From NCBI RefSeq assembly GCF_014839835.1, contig NC_071644.1:7789266-7853265 (forward strand): a stretch of 64,000 nt of DNA, in the 5' to 3' direction. The notes below the pieces were generated by a model that did no database searches, was not told the DNA's origin, and worked only from the letters and a program-made list of their open reading frames with translations. Source of the stretch: Dryobates pubescens (Eukaryota > Chordata > Aves > Piciformes > Picidae). Positions 22,327 to 34,600 of the stretch are shown here, piece after piece (within the stretch, counting starts at the first letter, position 1; the number at the start of each line of letters is the position of its first letter). Both the position numbers and the translations under genes were made by a program.

Positions 22327-22694
22327 TCTACAAATTTACAAGGGGGGGGGGAAAAAAACACAACACAAAGGAAAAAAAAATAATCAACAACCAAAAAAAA
22401 AAAATCAACCAAAAAACCCCTAAAATGCAAACAAACCATTCCAGGATTGTACTTCAAGTTTTCCTGTGAATTCTGTAATGATCCTTGGCTTTTCAGGGTA
22501 ATTCTAGTCCTCTAATGGAATGCAGCAGTTAAACTCCACAGCCAGCAAGAGCCTTTGCATCTGCTGCCAGCTGACATTCTCCCCTGTGAAACACACTGAG
22601 TGCCCCTGGTGTGAAGGGCAGAAGTGGGGCACTCAGAAATCCACTCACGTGAACAGTTTGGGCTTGGCTTTTCTTCCTCTCCTCCATGCTGAGC

Positions 22695-25600
22695 TTAAAA
22701 CTTGAGGCTGAAACCAGGTCCTGCAGCAGATGCTCCTTGGTTAGTGGTGGTCAGGTGAAAACCTGTGTCCTTCAGATCATCATCACCCTGGGGGAAAGCC
22801 AGCACAGTTCACTTAGCAGGGTCTGTGCAGATGCAGTTCCCTCTCCCACACAGAAATCTAACCACCGCCACCAAACTAACCCAAAGAGGAGACAAGAAAC
22901 AAATGTTTGACTGGAAAGGTTTGCTGGGAGTGCAAACCAATGCACCCTTCAAAAGCAAAACTCTTCTGCTCTGTGGTAAAACCAGGCCGAACTTCCCCCT
23001 CAGATGGACTGAAGTGAGGATTCTGTGAGCACAGCAGGAACTGGACCTGCCCTCTGAAAGGCCAGAGGGGAAGCTGGGCTGCTGTAGTGTCCTTGCCAAG
23101 CAAAGAGAGGTGAGCATGCCACACCCCAAAGCACAGCCCACGAGAGCCTTTCCAGGCTGTGTCCAAGGAGAACAGAACTGTGTCAGTCAGCTCCTTACCA
23201 ACTGGCTGTACCCAAGGCCTCCCTCGGGCGGCCTGGGGCTGGTGCCACGCTTCACCCGCTGCTGTTCGCTCTTTGCTGGCCAGGTGGGAAACATGGAGGG
23301 GTCAATGGGCAGCGGAGTCTCCCGGAAATACTCATGCTTCAAACCATCCTCAGCAGTGATCCTTCTGGCTGGGTAGTATGTCAAAAAGCTGCAAAGAGTT
23401 TAGGAAGACAAAAAAGAGGTATTGAGTATAGGAAGACAAGGAAATAGGGGAGTGACAGAGGGGCAGAAAGAAGAACCATTGTATCCCCCAACTGATAAAC
23501 CCTTCAGAAGGAAAAGCAAGAAGGGAGTGGGGTTTAAGAAAGAATTCCATTGCTGGCTATGATTGCTGCCATGCAGCTGACCTAACACAGCCAGTTCACC
23601 TTAACATGCTTCCTACATGAACCTGTAAGGAGTGGAGTAGCAGCTGAAACTACAAATCAGAAGTAGTTGTTGCAGGGCTCTGCTTACACACCTCAGCCCC
23701 TGGGGGTAGTCAGATGCAGCTCAGAAGGGATCCAGGCTGTGTCATCCACAATATTTTACAATGCTACTTAGCCTTTTAGAGAAGACAACTTGAGATGATA
23801 CTGATTCACCCCAGAATGATGTCAGGGAGTGTAAGTTAACTGCAGAGCCTGTGGTTGATTTCACAAGACAGAAAGATGCTTTCCTGTACAATTCATCCTC
23901 CCAAACAAGGTTTGGCCCTGGCCATGCAAACACTGCCACAGTCAAGAGCTGTACATGTGATGAGTTCCACTGCCCTGTGTTTCTGCAAGATCCAGACCCA
24001 CAGGAATGCCAGAGTATTGTGATGGAGACAAAGCCATAAGCAGAGCAGTTAAGTAAATTATACTGATGGGAAACCCCCAGGAGTGCTTTGCAACATGATT
24101 CCTGGCACAGGCTGCTTTGTTCCCCTCTTGTAACAACTGTAATTCAATGGTTTTAACAAGGTCCATCACACAACCCCACAACAGCTGAGCTACCACATCA
24201 TTAAACATGACATCAACCAGCTAAAACTGCTACTAAAACGTTTTTCTCTTCTTCTAGGATGTGTGTGCAAGAATCATCTTGGACTGGGGATTAAAAGCAG
24301 GTGTTAAGAGCATGGTACACTAAATAAAGCTGCTGAGGCACGTCACAGGAACCTCAAATGCATCAGCATGTTTTGATCAGGTTAAGTGCACTGAAACACC
24401 AGCAGAGCCTCACTGCAAGTCCTTTTCCACCAGTGTCCTGTGTGCAGACATTCCCCCATCAGGCAGCACTCACTTGTTCATCAGATCAAAGCCCTGATCA
24501 GAGAGGAGGGCTCCAAATCTCTTGCGGAGGTTGTTGTAGGGGTATTCTGTGAAGGTCATCTTCTTAACTGCTGGCAGCTCGTTGTAACCAGGCCAGATTT
24601 TTTCACTTGGAGTCCCCAGATCCTGTAAATTAAGATCATCTCCTTAATTCTAGAGTGCAAGCCTTCTACTTAGTCATCATGGAGTTGGTAAGTGTCCAGA
24701 GAACACAGACCAATCATGATCTTAGCCTATTACAAGTATTGCAAGACAAGAACCAGAGCAATGAGCTTCATCTCAAAGAGCAACAAGCACTTGCAACTTC
24801 TTACTACTGCAAAGCAGCCAGCTCTAAATCCAGTCAGAGTCCAGAGGGGTTACTAAAATCCTTACCTTAAACACTTTGTTGATCTGGTCAATTTCTGACT
24901 TGCCAGGAAAGAGAGGTTTCTGTGTTAACAGCTCTCCAAATATGCAGCCCACTGACCACATGTCTATTGCTGTTGAGTATTCCTGCAAAGAGCATTAGAT
25001 GACACCTTGTAAAATCAGTAACAGCTCTGCTGAGCTGCCTGGGGAGGTGTTGGTGGTGTTCTTTTTTTGGTTTGGGGATTTATTTGAGGTTTGTGTTTTT
25101 AGGGATGCTGAACTGAACACACAGAACATTTTGATACCCGAGGCACAAGGTGACGGTGATGGTTTGCACTGAGCCATGCCCAGGCCAGCAGCATGCTGAA
25201 GGAGAAAGACTCCCATCTCCCACCCCCTACCACCTTCTCTCTGTGGAAGAAGGAACCTTTTGGGCTGTGTTACTAGGAAAAATAATACTGAGGAGTCAGA
25301 ATTCCCACTTCTAAATCACAGAATCAGAAGATGGTAGGGGTTGGAAGGGACCTGTGGAGATAGCCACCTAAAGAATCCAGCATGGGCATGCTTTGTTCAC
25401 AAATCATGAAACAGAATCAGCCTGAGGAGCCAATCCTCTAGCAGGAAGAAGGAGAAACATACCTTAGCTCCAAGCAGCAGCTCTGGAGCCCTGTACCAAA
25501 GTGTCACAACCACTGGTGTGTAGGGCTTCAGTGGGGAGCCATACTCTCGGGCTAGTCCAAAGTCTCCAACCTAAACAGAAGTTGGTATCAGCAAGATTCC

Positions 25601-28600
25601 AAACACTGACCACGAGGTCATTGTCAGTGCCAATCTGTGTGTCCCCAGTGGCTGCTGCAGGGCCTCTCTCTGGACTCACAACAGCTCTGTGTCCTTCTGA
25701 GGCTGGGGACACCTCAGCTGGAGGCAGTATTCAAGATGGGGTCTCAGCACAACACAGTCAAGGGGCAGAATCCCTTCTCTTGCCCTGACGGCCACACTCC
25801 TCTGGAGGCAATCCAGCACATGGCTGCCTTCTGAGCTGCATGAGGGCACTGCTGGCTCATGGGGAGCTTCTCATCCATCAATATACCCAAGTCTCTCTTC
25901 AGAGCTACTCCCATCCCACTCTGCACACCAGACCATGTTTATCTGTCACATCCTAGCTGAAATGTTCCAGCTGTGGCAGGGCACTCTCTTCACTAGAGAA
26001 GCTCACTCCTTCACAACTGTACATGTGTCACAGCACAGCTCCTGGTGTGATGAATGCAAACCCATCCTATCCAGCTCTTGGCACAGCCATGGTGCTGTGT
26101 CATTCTGCAGGACAAGTTTTTCCCTAAGTGTGAAAGCTCTGATGTAATCCTTACCTTTAAAATGCCTGAGTGACTGAGCAGCAGGTTGGAAGTTTTCAGG
26201 TCCCGGTGCAGGATCCAGTTGTCGTGCAGGTGTTTGACTCCTCGCAGTAACTGGATCATCAAGGTCTTCACTTCACCTGAAATGAGCAAAAAGTAGCCAA
26301 ATGCATTCAAGAGAATCACATCTAGCTTGAATTTTTGGGTTGTTTGGAGAACAGGGAAGAGGAGAGGGAAGGAGGAAAGGGAGGTCAAGTTAGAAGTGCA
26401 GTACAGACCGCCATAAAAATCTGTCACAGGACGAGAAGAGTTAAACCCAGAGAGCTGCCAGCAGAGCAAGAACCCATTTGGAATAGAATTAACCAGGTTG
26501 GAAGAGACCTTTGAGATCATCCAACACCATCTCATCAACTAAACCATGGCACCAAGCACCCCATCCAGTCTCTTCCTAAACACCTGCAGTGATGGTGACT
26601 CCACCACCTCCCTGGGCAGCACATCCCCATGGCCAATCTCTCTATGAAGAACTTCTTCCTAACATCCAGCCTTTGGATAGCTGGAGTGCATCCAAACAGT
26701 GCTCAGAAACAAAAGCCAGTGTTCTCCTCCAGTTCAGCAGCAGGGAAACTCCCCCACTTTCACATCTGAACCTCCACTTCACCCTGAGCCTGCAAACTGG
26801 ATTCACCAGCCAAGCATCACCACAGTACCAGCACTCCCAGCCTGCAATCCTCTCCTAACCTGGGCAGTAAAATCCACCTGACCAGAGAAAAGCCAAAGTC
26901 CCTCTTCCAAGGAACACTCTAGGGCCGTTCCAAAGCAGCACCTCTCAGTGTACAGCAGGTTCTCTGATGTCAGCAGAGCCCAAAGACACTGAGGGTTGTG
27001 TTGGGCACTTCTCCTGTTTTAAGACTGCCAGGAAGAGTGCAGCAATCAGTACCTGGCAGGAATGGTTGCTTCATTGTTTCCATCAGACTCTTGAGATCAT
27101 GTTCCACATAGTTCATGACTATATAGATCTTATCCATATTGCTGCCTACCACAATTTCCTGAAACACAGAAGCAAACAAATCATAATGAGCACGCTGCAT
27201 TTACAAAGCAAGCCAAAAGGAGTTCTGCACATTCACTGGCAAGGTGAGGAATTAGCTAAAATCCACAGAAAATGTCTTTGTCTATGAAAAAAACCACAAA
27301 CAACACCACATATTAGGTAGAGACAAGTCAAGTCTGTGTAGCTTATGGGCAGTGCCCAGCTGTTCACAGAAACAAGCTCTGCTCCCAGTGCTAACATTGC
27401 CACAAGGCATTTTAAGAGCCCAGAGGCAATATTTCAAGGACAAAGATACTTTTAAAAGCAGAGGATTGTGGCCTTACTCTGACTGTGACAATATTCAGAT
27501 GCTGTGCTTTCAGAATTGTGTTTATTTCTCTCAGAGAAGTAATGGGAAAGCCTTCCTTTTCCTTTTCCATTTTCAGTCGCTTCAGAGCCACAATTTCATC
27601 TGCAAAGAGAAGAGAATTAGCTGAGAAGATGCACGGTAAGAGGTGCCACAGTGTTCTGGCACTGGGAGAGGAACACATCAATAGCTTGATGGTCTTGCAC
27701 TGTTCATGGGAAATGCAATCATTTCTGTCAGACACTTGGCCACTACAAAGCAGATCACAGAATCATGAAGGTTGGAAAAGATCTCCATGATCATTGAGTC
27801 CAACTGCTAAAACCAAGTCACCACCAAACCCTGTCCCTCAGCACCACATCTGTGCATTTGTGAACACTTCCAGGGATGGTGATTCCACCACTTCCCTGGG
27901 CAGCCTGCTCCAGAGCTTAACCACTCCTTCAGCAAAGAAATTGTTCCTCATGTGCAATTTAAACCTCCCCTGGCACGACTTGAGGCTGTTTGCTCTCATT
28001 CTGTCTCATTACGTGGGAGAAGAGGCCAACCCCCACCTGGCTCCAACCTCCTTTCAGGGAGTTACAGAGAGATAAGCAAAGAGATTGAGTTTTAAAAATA
28101 GAAACCCACTTGCATTCACAAGAAGTGGCTTTTGAGAGGAAGGGATAAAACCAGAGAGAGTGACATTTCTTTCTGCCACACAACAGTGCAGCTTACAACC
28201 CCTGCCTGCCAGCCCCTGCCTTTATGGACTCCCTCACCAGTCACATCACATTCTGAAAGCTTCCACCCTGGCAACTCTCTACAGCAGATCTCAAACCAGA
28301 AACAACTGAACCAGAAACTGAAATTGTATCAACTGTTCTACACCATCATGGCCAGTACAGAGAGGACTTCTGAATTCAAAGAGCTCGAAGTGAAGCCCTT
28401 ACGTCAAAGCCCACATCCTATTAAACAGCAGAGATTCCTCTACATAAAGTATTTGGGGCAGGTTTTGTTCATCAAAGGGAGAATGCAGAACTGTCAGCAG
28501 CAGCCCTAAGTGGAGTGAGATAACCACTGGACACCATTTCTACTGACCTGTCTTCTTGTCCTTTGCCCTGTACACCACACCATATGTTCCTTCTTCAATC

Positions 28601-31600
28601 CTGTTCAAACACTGAAATTCCTCCACGCTGCGACAGCCCTGAAAAGGCAAACACAAAGCCAACCTTTAGCCCTCTCCAGGGTTTGGTTTGGTGGGGTTTG
28701 GAGGGTTTCTTTTAAAGAAAACACACAGTAAACTTCAGCAAAATCCCAGAAATTGTTAAAATCTACCAAGAGAATTCACCCACATGGCAACACCACAGCA
28801 GAATGGTGTCTCTGGGGGCTATTTTCACTTGGAATCCTCAGCAGACTCTGTGTTTTAGTAGATTAACTGAATTATTTCATCAAGTCTTCACTCATTGATC
28901 TTTGCATAGAATAACCTGACATTTCTGCCAAAATGGCAAAGGTGGCAGCTCAGCACTTCAGACTGAAATATTCCTTATAGTTCAGTTAACAAAAAGATGG
29001 TTTAGTTTCATAGTTCTATACTCTGCTTCTGACTGCAAAACTAATCATCACCCATCAGTCTCACTTCAGGTGAACAGCTCTCTCCCAAGTATCTGTTTTC
29101 AGACAGCAATACCAAGATGTCAGAGCATCAAATGTATTGTAACATTCTTATTACCTCTATCTAAAAGGTAGAGAGAGAGTTTTGCTCCATGCACATTCTC
29201 ACTTCATCAAAACACCCCAGCAGTATTTCCCCCAGAGATCTGTAGTTGGTGACACTTAGTCAGCAAGAGTGAACTATCCCCTGCACAAGAATGTGTGACA
29301 GCAGCTAGGGAAATCCATCTGCCTGTGGCATTCCCAAGAATCCTTTAAGTGATGATCTACCTGAAGTGCAGGGAGGTACTTGGGCAGCTCCTGTTTCAGC
29401 TCAATGGGGGAAGAAGCTGGTGAGTCAGGGATATAGTCTCCTTCCGTCATGGCATTGGAGTGAGGAGTACCCTCCCCTACCTCCTCCTCTTCCACTTCGC
29501 TTCCTGCTGAATCTCGGTCAAACCTCGACTCTGTAACTTTAAAAGTCAGAATCAGTGGTGGAAAGAGGGAGACAACTGGAACAATGAAGTTCAGATTTAG
29601 ACAAATAACCTCTGTGTTTCACTGCCCTAGGAGTGCAACTTCTGTTCATTTAACCATAAGAAGCCAGATTTCTCCTCTTTGCAGAGGTGATGCTTTCAAG
29701 ATCTTGTCCAGTCCCAGACATAAAATATCCAGCATGTCAGAAACAGACATCTCTACACTGAGTGAAAGAGAAAACTGATCTGATGGCAAAGCTTCTTTGA
29801 AGAGAGGGCAGGACAACAGACCCAAAATGAAGAAGAAAGCAAGCTCAGTAGAATAGGATCTGATTTCCTCTAAACAGATTTCAAGGACTTTCTGATATGA
29901 GAAAGGCCCCACAGTGACAAATATGTGATGCTTTAGAACAAAGGCAGAACTACAAGAAGATTTTAAATGTTTGCAGAAATAGCTGGATTTGGCTGCAAAA
30001 GCTCAGCCAGAGCTTGCATTAAATACTCAGTATTTGCATTGTACCAACTGGGATGTGGTTTCCATTCTCCCGTTCCTCCTCTTCACTCATTTCTTCTTCG
30101 CTCACCTCTTCTGCAAAACAGAATCAAGCTCAAGTGAGTAACCTCAGCACTGCTGCAGCTCCTTGTAAGGCAGATCACTGCTCAAATGCTTTTCTAACTC
30201 ACTAGGCCTTCTTTACCACCTACTTAGTGACCTCATCCTTCTGCTTCACTTGGGAAGCAAAGGCTTCCCCTAATTCAGCAGAACTGCACCTTGCAGCTTC
30301 CAGCACAGCACACAATGATCTGGGAACGTGGGGAGGGAGGCAGGTGAACAAATGAAGTAACAAAACTTACTGGTATTTTCTTATGTAATTGATATTAAAG
30401 AACACCCAGCCAGAGCATGCTTTTGTGCCTTTTCTTTGCTAATTAACAAGTAAGACCTTGTTACCAGGTCCTGGTAAAAGGCTTTTGCTAAACCTTTTCT
30501 TATTACTTGTGCTGGTTTAAAGCCAAAAGTTACCTGAAGCTTGCAGGGGAAATTAAAAACACCAGACACTTGTATTTCACCACTCTCCCAATTAGTATTT
30601 GTATTGGAAAGTGTTTGTAAGGGTCAATTTTACAACTCTGTCAGCCTTACACCACAGCTTACATCACTGAAGACCACCAAGATGGCTTTCAGTGTTCTAC
30701 TCGGGCTGCTCAGACAGGTGATTGGTATTACCTCTATACACAAGCATAGAATAGGACTTGGGGGTTTTTTCTCTTTAGTAATCTTGACCTGTGAGGTCTC
30801 AGCCTATCCTAGACTAAGAGAAAAGGAAAACATTCAAATGAAACACAAAGAGGAGGAAAAAGAATCCCAACACACCATACTCAGCCCTGCTCCCTGCCAC
30901 TCACCAGCTGACTGCTCAGACACTTCCTCAGAATTGCTTCCGGTCTCCTCCTCCTCCTCCTCTTCCTCTCCCTCTTCCTCAGAACCTTCACTGCTGGATT
31001 CTTCCTCCTCCTCTTCTGAGCCTGATCCAGATTCTGCTCAGGAAGAAGCAAACAGATACCAAAGTAGGTACAGGCTCTAACAGCAGCGTTTCCTCAGCAG
31101 ACAGCCGCACAGCCAGTGACAGCAGCAGAGCTGTGTTCAATCACCTGATGAGGACTCTGCTGAGCTGGTTTTCCTCTCGCTGTCACTGATGTCCTGCAAG
31201 TCTGAAAGGGGATCTCTCTCTTCTGGTTTCTCTTCTTTTACTGTTGAGACCACAAAGATTAAGAACAGGGTGCTGACTGCATTCACTTCTACTTACAGGA
31301 CACTCTGAACACCCAGGTAACTGCTTTACTTTCTCTGCCCATTAAATTGGTGCTGAACATTCTTGCAGAGGAAATTCAGAGCGCTACAGAAAACAAAACA
31401 ATCATCCTCTGCTCAAAAGAGGCAACAGGTTTTCTGGACTGGAGTGGTGCAGGCTCAACAGCCAAAAATGTGGAATACTGACCTTTTGGTTTTCAAAGCT
31501 GATATATTGCCTAAGCATCTCTAACAGAAAAAAATCAGGAGGTAAGTGACATGGTACCAAGTACCACCACAACACAGCTTCACCAATCTATGTGCACACA

Positions 31601-34600
31601 GCACTTACTACTCTAATGCAGCCCCTCTAAACCACCAGGAAACAGCAGGTGGAAGTAAGTGTTGATGGATCAGACCATAGCTTCCAAGGACTTACTGCCT
31701 GCCTGCCCCTGGGATTTCAGCTGGTGACACTCTGCAATCAGCTCACTTGAAACAGTTACACTTGTTTTGATAGCTACACACCTTAACAAGGCAGACACAG
31801 AGCTCTTCTTTAACCAAAGAGACACTTATGTCAGTTGTGGAAGTCCCCTACTCACAGTTAGGACCTTCTAGGCATGGGAAGGGCCGTTTTCTGGCTTAGA
31901 AAACATAATTCACTATCTATCCAGAAGACTGCCTTCAAGATTTGTTTTCTTCTCCAAGATGACAGCATCAGTGGTGCTTAAACTGTATTGATCCCTGCCA
32001 GGTAACTTTTTAAGGTAGTTGAGTTCCTAACAACAACTGGAGCTAGTGCAAACAATCTCCTTTGTACCTGCAAGGGCTTTAAACTACCAAACGTTACAAA
32101 TTCAGGCAGCTGCTGCTTTTCTCACTGAATGAAGTGACTCGCTGTGAACCTTTTTCGATCGCTACTCCGACTACAAAAAGGAAAGCTTCGGTTTGTCACT
32201 TGCAAAGTCACCTGCAAACCCAGCACTGCTGTACAGAAGAGTGCACAGATTCACAGACTGCATCAGGGTGGAAGGGACCCTCAGAGGTCACCTTGTCCAA
32301 GCCTCCTGCAGTGAGCGGGGACACCACACGTGCATGGCCATGAACGCTCCAGCTGTGGCACCACGGCTGCAGCAGACAATACCTTCCACAGAGTCCCAGG
32401 GATAATGAAACACTACCCAGGAAGAGCTCCTCCTAGCCCCCAAAGACACGATGATGAAGTGGCAAATGCTACCTGGTTTCCTGCTATCTGCTTGCTCAAG
32501 CTTGTCTCTCTGCTGTCGTAATGGGCTGCGACTCCAGGGTCTCATTTTTACTTTGTCTCCATATTCTTCCCTCACTGTTCTATGGTGAGCAGAAACTAGT
32601 GAAAACAAAACCGGAAAAAGCGTTACACCTCCTGCCCTCAGCACTCCTGGCTGCCACCACCACCTGCTTTGCATTTTCCCTTCCAAGCTCAAGGGGAATG
32701 GGGAGGAGCAGAAGTGGAACCTAGCTGCATCTAGGAGAGCAAAGGACTTCACCTCATGCACAATAAAACAGGGGTTTGCACTGCTTAGAGGAAGGTGCTG
32801 CCAGACTTGGAAAGAGAAGCAAGATGCCCTTACGCTGCGCAGTAAGCACCCCGAAGCTGAGGCAGTTCATGCCAGAGAGAGAGAAGTGGACAGACCAGGA
32901 AGATACATAAAAGAATAAAACCAGCTAAGGTTTGGAAAGAGCTGACAGAACAGAGGAATAAAAATAACTAAAATGAACAGCTAGAAAGACTGAGCAGAAT
33001 CGGTGTAAATACCAAGCACAAAAAGGGAGCTGTTTGGAGTGAGCTGAACTAGGGAGAGCAGCAGTAAATATGGCTTCTGCTACTCTTGAACACCTTTGTC
33101 ACTTGAGCACAGGAACAGGCTTTGATTTTTACCTCTGAAAGCTAGGACAGAGATCCTTTAACCCAAAATGACCTGAACTTAGCCTGCAGGTACCTGACAT
33201 GCTATAAAAGTGAGGTTCATGTGTAGCAGTTAATGCAAATTGCTCAGTTATCAGATCTTCCCCACTTGACTCCCACTAGAGCCTTTTTCATGGTTGGAGT
33301 TTAGCCAATCTGTACCCCTCCCTGTGCAGATTATGTCCCCTAAACCCTTAGAACTCTTCATTTTGAGACTTCAATCTCTATGAAATTGAGTCAGACTTCA
33401 GAAGTTTCAGCAGCAACCAGGACCATGACAGATACCCAGGCACAGACAATGTCACTGACATAAATCTTGGCTCTACAGGAAACCAGATGGAAAAACAATA
33501 GAGGCAAAGCAAGACTTAGTGACTACTCACTAGCCTTGAATATTTAAGGCACGTGACATTCATTGATTTCCCCATGTAGAACTCAACAGAATCTTTTCCC
33601 TCCCATGAAGCAGCTCCCCCTGGTTGAATTTGTTTTAACGCTGGCACTGACCTAAGCAACAAATGCTTTCTACACCTTCACTGAGCCAGCAGGCAGCGAG
33701 CCCAACCAACACTCCTGCAGACAGTTACCTTCTCTCCTGGCTTCCCGCTCCTTGCGCCTCTCCTCAGCTCTCCTCTCTCGTTCTTTCTGCTCCCTTTGCT
33801 CTTTCTGCTGCTCTCGGATTTTCCTCTCCCGTTCTCGCTCCAGCTGCTCCAGACGGTCTCTAGAAAAGAATCATCTCTGGTGATGTGGCAGCTCCCTACC
33901 ATTTCAGCTTCTGAAGCAAAGGAAAGCAAATGACAAGGCCATTGTGATGGCTGCACACCAGTCAAGAGCAGAGGCAGCTTTTCAGCTGCTCCTTTAGAAG
34001 CAGCATTTCAAGGGCAAAGCCGAACCAGACGAGCTGCTGCAGCTGGATTTAAACAGAAATTCAGCAAGTTCAGTTAATAAATCCTCTGATACTATGCAAA
34101 TCTAGTTCATGCCTTTTTTTTTCCTTTCCATTGTAGTAAAAAACTGGCAATGAACTCGCCTAGAAATACCTGGAGTCATGAAGCCACTTACAAAGGTGAT
34201 TAAAGTCAAAAGCACATTTTGATCACACAACACACTCACAGGAATGCAGCACTGGCAGCAGACCTCACAAGTTTTTGCTCTGAATTATTTCTGATTTCAG
34301 GAGGGTGAAAGGTTAGAGATAGCTTTAGAGGAAGAAGCTGTTCATCTCTGCTGGTTTGTCACAGGGGAGGGAGGGATAGATGTACCTCTCCCTCCTGGAA
34401 TGCTCCCTTGCCATCTCTCTCCGTTTCTGTCTTTCCCATTCTCGTCGAGCTTTATCCTGCTCTTCTCTATGTCTCTTCCTACGCTCATGTTCCCGTTCTT
34501 TCTCTTTCACTCTGGCATGTTTCCCTAAACAAACAGAAATTCATTTTGGAGTGTTACTCTTCAAAATACTTAGAGCTCCTGTTTTTAAGAAGCAAAACTA

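Larger units (their letters stand above)
19781..22694. other. Convergent 3' region between MMP23 and CDK11
   Basis: The MMP23 3' UTR probably ends near the ATTAAA at 20000-20005. A CR1 copy follows at about 20.04-20.36 kb. The rest up to the CDK11 stop has no coding exon I can support. On the minus strand an ATTAAA at 22321-22326 could end the CDK11 transcript, giving a 3' UTR of roughly 370-400 bases. An A/G-rich stretch at 22340-22420 (ten Gs, then A-runs) lies just upstream of that signal in transcript terms. Confidence 0.5.

Noticed and set aside
30541-31080. 179-codon plus-strand open frame with a poly-serine run
   Set aside because: It is the antisense shadow of the CDK11 glutamate-rich exon (30905-31033), where GAG/GAA codons read as serine codons in reverse.
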